A DNA stretch of 10,049 nt from Clostridia bacterium (GTDB taxonomy: Bacteria > Bacillota > Clostridia > Oscillospirales > CAG-272): the NCBI GenBank assembly GCA_017395885.1, contig JAFQNM010000241.1:1-10049 (forward strand). The letters run 5' to 3'. Within the stretch, counting starts at the first letter, position 1. Each line of letters begins with the position of its first letter. This document shows positions 4,747 through 10,049 of the stretch, one piece after another. A program made the position numbers and the translations under genes. Below the pieces are notes generated by a model, which made no database searches, had not been told where the DNA came from, and saw nothing but the letters and a program-made list of their open reading frames with translations.

Positions 4747-7153
4747 ATAGGCCTATAAAAGCTTTGATTATTTCGATTTTTTTCATAAGAGCATCATTTG
4801 AAGCGTTGATCTCCTCCTCCGTGGGAACGGAGATTATGAGAGCTCCGTTCTCTGAGGTTTCAATAGTTGCTCCGTAGGGAATGCCATTGCCGGCAAAATT
4901 GCCGATAACGCCTGAGTCAACAGTAAAAGAATCTGAGCCTGATACTTGAATACTGATAGAGCCGGACGCAATTCCGGAGTTGGCATAATATCCGTTGAAG
5001 GGAGTGCCATCAAGGCTGTGGTCTACCTTTTCGGGATCAATGGAAATGGATTCGTATGCGTTACTGCAGATATCCTCAAATACAGAATACTCAGCTGCTG
5101 AAAGGTATGATGAAATACCGTAGGGGTCGCGCCCGCTTGTTTCTGTTATATGCTTCAGAATATCTGCAGAGCCTTCACGAGTGACAATGTTGAGTACTAA
5201 TGTCTTTAATAGGGCATATCCTTCATAATCTGCATATGCCTCGGGGTTTTCATATTCTTCAACGTAGCTGTCGGTTTCTTCATCGTAGTAGCTGTAGCAT
5301 TCGCCGCATTCCTCTTTTGTTACTATTCTGTCAGGCCATATCTCAGGATTTTTTCCGTAGTGTACAAGCAGAGGCATAAAGCCGATATTAACAGGCTCAG
5401 CATACGATGCACCGTTGTTGACCATTTCATAAAGCGCATCAAATGAAGACCTCAGATTCGATCCGCAGGGGTTGACCGTTTTAGCTATAATATCAGCAAG
5501 GCAGGTATCGCTGAGGACCTTCATGGCAGCAGGGGAGGCAATGACCGTGCATTCCGTAGAGCCCGGCTTCTCGTTGCTGCAATAGCTGTAGACAGAGGTA
5601 ACGTTATGTATGTGATCTGAGAATCTGCTTTCTCTGATGGAGATATCCGCATACTCCGAAAGCCCGAGTCGGAAATAAGCTGTAACGGTTTCGTTGCTTT
5701 TGAAAAGATCCTTCTGATAGAAATATGAGTTAAACCTAAACTCCCAGCTTTCTGCAACAAGGTCGGAGGTAATAAACTCATTTATGGAATCCGGACCGAA
5801 GAGAGGATTTCTCACGAAGGAATCAATTTCGTTGCTTGACGAGCCTGAGTTGAGAATAAGCATAAAAGCTTCACCCTCGGCGCCGTATTCATTCTCGCTC
5901 ACCGTTCCGTCTCCGAAATAGTCGTCCATAAGCTCTGTTGCACGAGATAAGGCATATTCGTAGTTATCTCTATCTCTATCGGTACTATGAATAATATCCT
6001 GTGCAGCATTGAAATAGTAGATCTTCTTGAGAGCAATGGCCTGAGGCGTGGAGTTGAGAAGGGAGCCCAGCTCTGTGTAGAAATCATCAGAAAGAAGGGA
6101 GTAGTCGTTGATTTCATAGAACTCTGCAAATCCGTTGTCAAGAGCATATATAACGAAGTCGAGAAGGGCACCGGCATTATCCTCAAATTCCTCACGTGAA
6201 AGATCTAGAAGGTCTAAATAATTGCGTACTACGGCAATGTCAGGATCATTCTCATCCTCCACAAGCGCTATCTGCTTTTCAAGCTCCGCTTTAGCAGCGC
6301 AGATAAGATCGTAGCACCACCTTTCCTCAACGGCGTTTTCCTTGAGAAAGATGCAAAGGTCGGAGAGTGCGGTAAAGCGTTCTTCGCCATTAAGAGCGGA
6401 AAAGCGACCGAGAAGGCTTGAAGCTTCACCAAAAACCTCAACAGCTTCAATGGCATTGAGGTTTCCGCTGTCCTTGCCCATGCCGGAAAGGCCTCGCATG
6501 ACCCAGTCTCCGGGGCCGAATCTGTAGGCGCTTACGAGAGGATGGCGGTTTATGGCATCAACGATGTCGACACCGTTTGTATTACTCTCGTGGGCGGGCG
6601 CCTGTGGATCTCCGTTTTCCACGGCAGTTGTGGAAATCACGGTAGCAGTAGGCATAATAACTGCAAGAGAGCCGTAAATGGGCAAGAGAAGCATAAAGGT
6701 AACGAGAAGCGTGTCGATAGCACGAACGGCCATGCCGGAAAGCTTCAGCTTTTTGTCCTCGGGGTCCTTCATATCAAGCTTATCCCACTTAATACGGTTG
6801 CCCACAAGCTTGAGCACGATAAGAGCAATGAGGAGAAGGATAACGAAGAGCACAAATGCAAGTATAACCTTGATAATGCTTTGGAGCATATTTTCCGCAA
6901 AGCTTGAGAAAACTCCGAAATCATCAGCAAAGCCGTCTGTGGGAACAAGGCCTGAGATAGGTCCCGAAAGCAATGCCGCAAGAATATTTGCAAGCAGTAG
7001 CGAGATGAGAATGGAAATAACGGTGATTCCGAGAGAGAAAAGAGATCTGTACAGACCCTTCTTATAGCCGGAAATAAAATAAATAACACCGGTTATGGTA
7101 CCAACAAGTAAAAAGGGAATGCATAACAGTATGCTTACTGTAATTGCGTTCAT
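4745..7153 (-). CDS. CvpA-like membrane protein with a large extracytoplasmic domain
   Basis: An 802-residue protein. Residues 1-170 have four hydrophobic spans (about 6-28, 37-62, 92-116, 143-167). GYKKGLYRSLFSLGITVIS (29-47) is the charged-then-hydrophobic pattern of CvpA (colicin V production) family proteins, and LSGMAVRAIDTLLVTFMLLLP (138-158) fits the family's fourth helix. The remaining 630 residues have no further membrane span. They are acidic and mixed alpha-helical, with a beta-rich, Gly/Ser-rich segment near 715-775 and a short helical C-terminus. A usual CvpA protein is only 160-200 residues, so this is a much extended variant whose tail probably faces outward; I recognise no domain in it. 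The ATG at 7153 is supported by AAGGAG (complement of 7161-7166) 7 nt upstream and by a strong promoter. The stop is TAA at 4747-4745. The role is unknown, possibly envelope-associated. Confidence 0.75.
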   Translation of the reverse strand: MNAITVSILLCIPFLLVGTITGVIYFISGYKKGLYRSLFSLGITVISILISLLLANILAALLSGPISGLVPTDGFADDFGVFSSFAENMLQSIIKVILAFVLFVILLLIALIVLKLVGNRIKWDKLDMKDPEDKKLKLSGMAVRAIDTLLVTFMLLLPIYGSLAVIMPTATVISTTAVENGDPQAPAHESNTNGVDIVDAINRHPLVSAYRFGPGDWVMRGLSGMGKDSGNLNAIEAVEVFGEASSLLGRFSALNGEERFTALSDLCIFLKENAVEERWCYDLICAAKAELEKQIALVEDENDPDIAVVRNYLDLLDLSREEFEDNAGALLDFVIYALDNGFAEFYEINDYSLLSDDFYTELGSLLNSTPQAIALKKIYYFNAAQDIIHSTDRDRDNYEYALSRATELMDDYFGDGTVSENEYGAEGEAFMLILNSGSSSNEIDSFVRNPLFGPDSINEFITSDLVAESWEFRFNSYFYQKDLFKSNETVTAYFRLGLSEYADISIRESRFSDHIHNVTSVYSYCSNEKPGSTECTVIASPAAMKVLSDTCLADIIAKTVNPCGSNLRSSFDALYEMVNNGASYAEPVNIGFMPLLVHYGKNPEIWPDRIVTKEECGECYSYYDEETDSYVEEYENPEAYADYEGYALLKTLVLNIVTREGSADILKHITETSGRDPYGISSYLSAAEYSVFEDICSNAYESISIDPEKVDHSLDGTPFNGYYANSGIASGSISIQVSGSDSFTVDSGVIGNFAGNGIPYGATIETSENGALIISVPTEEEINASNDALMKKIEIIKAFIGL

Positions 7154-7182
7154 AAAGCAACTCCTTAAATGTGATATGGATA

Positions 7183-7211
7183 ATTATAACATAAGTATTT
7201 TTATGTGTGAA
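7183..7211 (-). promoter_or_regulatory. Extended -10 promoter of the CvpA-like gene
   Basis: On the minus strand TTCACA (7211-7206, 5 of 6 to -35) is followed by a 17-nt spacer and a perfect TATAAT (7188-7183). The -10 box is preceded by TG in the extended position (TGTTATAAT). The start codon at 7153 lies about 30 nt downstream with its ribosome binding site at 7166-7161. This is the best promoter in the window and makes the CvpA-like gene a separate transcription unit. Confidence 0.75.
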
Positions 7212-7262
7212 TACATTTTAGATTAAATGGTCATAAATCCAAGCTTTAAAATAGTAATAAAT

Positions 7263-7289
7263 AGGATGCGGCAATTTGTGCAGCATCCT
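7263..7289. terminator. Stem-loop between the CvpA-like promoter and the hairpin element
   Basis: AGGATGC (7263-7269) pairs with GCATCCT (7283-7289), and inside it GCA pairs with TGC across one mismatch. It is followed by GTATTTT on the + strand and by ATTTATTACTATTTT on the minus strand. It may end leftward readthrough from the repeat-protein gene before the CvpA-like promoter. The T tracts are interrupted, so this is a weak call. Confidence 0.35.
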
Positions 7290-7333
7290 GTATTTTCAAT
7301 GCACTTCAGATTCCGGTTTATCGGGAGATATGA

Positions 7334-7367
7334 TGTAGGAGGCCTTTTTGTAAAAAGGCCCCCTACA
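7334..7367. repeat. Near-perfect stem-loop
   Basis: TGTAGG-A-GGCCTTTTT pairs with AAAAAGGCC-C-CCTACA around the 2-nt GT turn. The single non-pair (A7340, C7361) becomes a U-G wobble on the minus strand, so a leftward transcript would fold it better. Confidence 0.6.
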
Positions 7368-7371
7368 CTTC

Positions 7372-7432
7372 CTAAAACATAGTCGATTATCTTCGGCTCG
7401 ATACACTCGCCTTGATACTCTCCTTGTTTTAG
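7372..7432 (-). repeat. Imperfect short tandem repeat inside an inverted repeat
   Basis: Read on the minus strand, the segment contains GGAGAGTATCAA, GGCGAGTGTATCGA and GCCGAAGATAATCGA in a row, three related 12-15 nt units. They are bracketed by CTAAAACA and TGTTTTAG (7372-7379 and 7425-7432). No ribosome binding site plus ORF was found over it. Confidence 0.35.
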
Positions 7433-7442
7433 TTACGTCGTT

Positions 7443-7469
7443 GAAAAAACGATACTCAATCGTTTTTTC
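7443..7469. terminator. Bidirectional terminator-like hairpin
   Basis: GAAAAAACGAT (7443-7453) and ATCGTTTTTTC (7459-7469) form a perfect 11-bp stem with loop ACTCA. Either strand ends with six T residues after a short CGAT core, so it could terminate weakly in both directions. The G/C core is small. Confidence 0.4.
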
Positions 7470-7544
7470 TTCCTCCTCCCCCGAAAAACTTCAAAAAGGA
7501 GATAATAATTCGGCTTATCGGTAAGGGGCGTCCACTCCGTTGAA

Positions 7545-7568
7545 CAAAGGCCCCGTGAGGGGCTTTTG
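7545..7568. terminator. GC-core hairpin, possible terminator of the repeat-protein gene
   Basis: CAAAGGCCCC (7545-7554) pairs with GGGGCTTTTG (7559-7568) around a GTGA loop, with one G-T pair. On the minus strand the GC stem runs into CCTTTGTTC. It is the most GC-rich stem downstream of the leftward repeat-protein gene, so it is a reasonable candidate for that gene's terminator. Confidence 0.4.
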
Positions 7569-7570
7569 CT

Positions 7571-7608
7571 GGTTTATATAAAGGGAGTGTGCTCCCTTTA
7601 TATAAACC
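7571..7608. repeat. Perfect 17-bp hairpin
   Basis: GGTTTATATAAAGGGAG (7571-7587) is exactly complementary to CTCCCTTTATATAAACC (7592-7608), with a 4-nt TGTG loop. Neither side has an immediate T run, although TTTAAAGTTTTTT begins a few bases downstream on the + strand. Confidence 0.7.
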
Positions 7609-7628
7609 TGTTTAAAGTTTTTTGCGGA

Positions 7629-7646
7629 GCTTTTTTTCAAAAAAGC
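7629..7646. terminator. A/T-rich stem-loop just after the repeat-protein gene
   Basis: GCTTTTTT (7629-7636) pairs with AAAAAAGC (7639-7646) about 30 nt past the leftward stop. The stem is almost all A-T, so intrinsic termination here is doubtful. Confidence 0.3.
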
Positions 7647-7676
7647 GACCGTTCTCCCCTCCCCGATAAATCGGAA

Positions 7677-10049
7677 TTATTCTTCAATGTCGCTTATCAG
7701 CTTTCCATTGGAATCGTAATAGTAAGTATTGAAGGAGGTTTCCTCGCCGTTTGAGTTATAGATACGTGAATAGGCAACGCAGCTTCTGTCATCGTTATAA
7801 ACATATTCCACAACCTTTTTCCTTCCGTCCGAATAGTAAAAGGCCTGTGTGCAGTGGGTGCGGAGTCCTTCGGTATTCAGAAAGTCCTCAAGCATCTCTG
7901 TGGCTGTGCCATCGGCATCATACGTTGTTGAAACGTAGCTGTAGGAGCCATCCTCATTATAGGTGAACTCAAGTATCTTCTTTGTGCCATCCTCGCTGTA
8001 ACGGTACTCCTTCGAAAAGGTTCTGAAGTCGTCTGCTGTATAATTTGCTTCCGTAACCGTAGTAAGAGCTCCGTCGGTATCAGCCACCTCTTTTATATAG
8101 GTGTAGGAACCGTCCTTGTTATAATCGTAGGTGACCATTTGGGTAAGAGCACCCTCAGCGCTGTAGTAGGAGGTGACAGAGCTTTTTGTTTCACCCGTAG
8201 ATCGGTAAGTATAGGATGTGTCGGAGTAAGCACCGTTGTCTGCCGTTTTCTTTTCGTGCTTTGAGATATACTGCTCTTTGTTATTGTATTTGTAGATAGC
8301 CTCACGAACGATCTCATTGTCGGAGCTGTAGTCAGTATACCTGTAGGTGGATAAGAGACCTGATGAGGAATATTCCCAGAGCTTTTCATAGGCAGAGCCG
8401 TCATCATTGTAGCTAATAGAGCTGATCTTGCAAATGATGCCGTTTATATCGTAATATATAACTCTGAGCTTAACAATATCGCCCCTTGCATTGTAATGAG
8501 ATTCGCGTTTGATATGCTCTCCCGTTGCCGTATCTGCGTTTTCCACCTCGTAATAAGTGTCGTATATTTCTCCGTCTGCGGTATACAGCTTTTGAGAGGA
8601 AACGTATCCGTCCTTGAAATAGTGCTCAATAACAGCATAGGTCTCCGTAACGGTAATTTCACCGTCCTCCTCGGACAGCTCCTTAAGGTTAACAAGGCTT
8701 CCTCTTTCATCATAGTATGAAACGGTGCGCTTTGCGATAAAACCGTCAACGTATTCAAACTTGATCCTGTGGTATCCGAATTTGCTATCGGCAGTATCAC
8801 CTATGCAAGCAGGCTTGTCGCCCATGTAGTAGCGATAATCAACAGCTCTGTTTCGGCTGTCAAACTCCTTGACAATAGTTGAATATCCCAGTCCTCTTAC
8901 AGAAGCGGGCTTTCCGTCTGAGTCCAGATACTCCTTTTTAACAAGGTTGAGGTTTTCATCGTAGTAGCTTATCGCTTGAGCATAGTTGCCGGTTGCATCG
9001 TTACAGGCGAGCTCACCCTTGTCGTTATAATATGATATTACGGTGCTCATTCCGAGCTCATTGCACTCATAAACCGCAGAGCAGTAGCCGTAAGCCTCGG
9101 AAAATACGGGCTTTTCGTTGTCGTCAACAAGGGTCATACATTTTACACGACCGTATTTATCATACTCGTATTTTTTTGCAGGATTTTTGTTTGGGTCTAT
9201 GGGTTTTTTCTTTTCGTCAAGATACCTGACCAAGGTGTTGTGCCCGGCTTCATCGTATTCACATTCAATAACGGCATACTCAAATTTGTCGGGGCAGCAC
9301 AGCTCGCCGTTTGCATCATAAAACTTGGCACAGATATAGTTGTGGTATTCATCGTAGCTGACCCTTGCAAGGATGATACCGTTGTCGTTTGGAATAAGTG
9401 AGCCGTTCTCATCGTAGAAGCTGTATTCTACAATATCGTTACTTTCGTTGTAGATAAATTCCTTTGCAAAAACGTTCTCCTGATTGTACCTTCTGTTGCC
9501 TTTGGCATCAAGATAGAATTCTTTTACCACTCTGCCAAGAGAGTCCAGCTCAAACTCCTTGCCGTAAATAGACGAATCGGCGGCAGGCTTGTTGGAGCTG
9601 TCTGCAAGGTAAACTATTTTTGTAACGTATCCCTTGTCGTTATATTCGTATCTGTATCTTGATATGGAGGTCTTGATGCTCCAATCGGTGTTGCTGTTTT
9701 CAAGAGCGGCAGAGGGATCGGCATTGAAGCCCTCTGCAAGATAATAGGGATCATCGGGATAGAGGGGGTGCTTTATATCTGCAGTCTGAACACTGTTGTC
9801 CGAGTACTGAAGCATAAAGTAGGGCCTTGAATATTCATCATAATAGGTAACGGTGGAAAGGGAGTTGCCCTTGCCGTAGCTGAATTCATATTTAGAGGGC
9901 CTGTCTCCTCGAGCCATACTTGAGCCGTGACCCGTAAGGTAACCCTCGGAGTTAACGTGTGCAAGCTCCGTGATACGGAATTTCTGATACGTTATGACGT
10001 AGTGTCCCTCCATCCTGTTGTATTCGGAGGCAGATAGCCGCTCGATTCC
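7677..10049 (-). CDS. Large tandem-repeat (YD/DG-turn) beta-rich protein, 5' end outside window
   Basis: The frame stays open from the right edge to TAA at 7679-7677, giving about 790 residues. The ATG at 10013 lacks a good ribosome binding site and has 12 open codons before it, so the true start is probably outside. Counting from that ATG, residues 120-440 form about ten repeats of 31-37 residues, each anchored by a Y-D/N-x-x-G turn (for example YNDKG, YDEYH, YDEAG, YDKYG, YDENL) followed by a Tyr-rich strand. Residues 631-778 switch to an exact 54-residue period. The pattern is beta-hairpin-like, similar in style to RHS/YD and MORN-type repeats, but matches neither consensus. No membrane span or enzyme motif is visible. 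The unseen N-terminus may carry a signal peptide or effector domain. A structural or binding role at the envelope is inference; the gene is unnamed. Confidence 0.7.
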   Translation of the reverse strand, partial: GIERLSASEYNRMEGHYVITYQKFRITELAHVNSEGYLTGHGSSMARGDRPSKYEFSYGKGNSLSTVTYYDEYSRPYFMLQYSDNSVQTADIKHPLYPDDPYYLAEGFNADPSAALENSNTDWSIKTSISRYRYEYNDKGYVTKIVYLADSSNKPAADSSIYGKEFELDSLGRVVKEFYLDAKGNRRYNQENVFAKEFIYNESNDIVEYSFYDENGSLIPNDNGIILARVSYDEYHNYICAKFYDANGELCCPDKFEYAVIECEYDEAGHNTLVRYLDEKKKPIDPNKNPAKKYEYDKYGRVKCMTLVDDNEKPVFSEAYGYCSAVYECNELGMSTVISYYNDKGELACNDATGNYAQAISYYDENLNLVKKEYLDSDGKPASVRGLGYSTIVKEFDSRNRAVDYRYYMGDKPACIGDTADSKFGYHRIKFEYVDGFIAKRTVSYYDERGSLVNLKELSEEDGEITVTETYAVIEHYFKDGYVSSQKLYTADGEIYDTYYEVENADTATGEHIKRESHYNARGDIVKLRVIYYDINGIICKISSISYNDDGSAYEKLWEYSSSGLLSTYRYTDYSSDNEIVREAIYKYNNKEQYISKHEKKTADNGAYSDTSYTYRSTGETKSSVTSYYSAEGALTQMVTYDYNKDGSYTYIKEVADTDGALTTVTEANYTADDFRTFSKEYRYSEDGTKKILEFTYNEDGSYSYVSTTYDADGTATEMLEDFLNTEGLRTHCTQAFYYSDGRKKVVEYVYNDDRSCVAYSRIYNSNGEETSFNTYYYDSNGKLISDIEE
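7680..8123 (-). repeat. 162-bp coding tandem repeat (54-residue period)
   Basis: Two complete units and one partial unit code for residues 631-684, 685-738 and 739-778 (8123-7962, 7961-7800, 7799-7680). They begin YNKDGSY, YNEDGSY and YNDDRSC. Each unit divides into four 13-14 residue turns marked by DG-like pairs (near 634-635, 647-648, 661-662, 675-676, 688-689, 701-702, 715-716, 729-730, 742-743, 755-756, 769-770). The last unit ends at residue 40 of 54. Confidence 0.6.

Larger units (their letters stand above)
7310..7677. repeat. Hairpin-dense non-coding element bounded by 16-nt inverted repeats
   Basis: ATTCCGGTTTATCGGG (7310-7325) pairs with CCCGATAAATCGGAAT (7662-7677) at all 16 positions, one of them G-T. 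The 368-bp interior has no credible ORF but holds at least five separate hairpins (7334-7367, 7443-7469, 7545-7568, 7571-7608, 7629-7646) and an outer pair CTAAAACA/TGTTTTAG (7372-7379, 7425-7432). A related sequence, AATTCGGCTTATCGG (7507-7521), lies inside. This resembles a MITE-like or composite dispersed repeat. No flanking target duplication is evident. From memory, similar intergenic modules occur in gut Clostridia; this is unverified. Confidence 0.45.

Noticed and set aside
6542..7067. Two overlapping + strand open frames opposite the CvpA-like gene
   Set aside because: Both mirror the codons of the minus-strand membrane segments, have no ribosome binding site and no credible protein character.
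7372..7432. A short minus-strand coding remnant reading KQGEYQGECIEPKIIDYV
   Set aside because: A stop codon lies directly upstream in frame, no start or ribosome binding site is present, and the region is better explained as part of the hairpin element.
7566..7754. A 62-codon + strand frame spanning the 17-bp hairpin and the end of the repeat-protein gene
   Set aside because: It begins inside the hairpin element, has no ribosome binding site and overlaps the neighbouring coding region antisense.

Overview
The window looks like a chromosomal segment from an uncultured Firmicute of the class Clostridia, probably a gut Oscillospirales-type anaerobe. This is inferred from strong Shine-Dalgarno sites (a full AAGGAGGTGA at 3226-3235), sigma-A type promoters, a TTG start, middling base composition, a cytoplasmic GH35 beta-galactosidase, and hairpin-rich intergenic repeats of a kind I recall from such genomes. 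No 16S rRNA or marker gene is present, so the taxonomy is tentative. I see no rRNA, tRNA, CRISPR array, phage gene or transposase.

Layout. The left half (1-4325) is transcribed rightward: the 3' end of an unrecognised protein, a SAM-methyltransferase/spermidine-synthase-like Rossmann protein 10 nt downstream, a GH35 beta-galactosidase with its own promoter and an overlapping palindrome, and a membrane acyltransferase-3 family protein behind a second good promoter. The right half is transcribed leftward: a large repeat protein entering from the right edge (10049-7677, 5' end outside the window), then an 802-residue CvpA-like membrane protein with a very large extracytoplasmic domain (7153-4745) and its own extended -10 promoter. 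The two sets converge at about 4.3-4.75 kb.

The two long non-coding stretches are the least ordinary parts. The convergent gap (4326-4744) reads as a structured RNA on the + strand. It has a 14-bp hairpin, two tandem mini-hairpins with a compensatory base-pair change, a three-way junction closed by an 18-position stem whose wobbles are G-U only on the + strand, and an intrinsic terminator. A near-duplicate of that terminator stands 134 bp further on. The second gap (7154-7676) carries the CvpA-like gene's promoter and a 368-bp hairpin-dense element bounded by 16-nt inverted repeats; its right arm takes in the first base of the neighbouring gene's stop codon.

Functionally, the sugar hydrolase fits scavenging of galactose-containing oligosaccharides and the acyltransferase fits surface-glycan modification. 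No pathway links all the genes, and the two leftward genes probably act at the cell envelope by unknown means.
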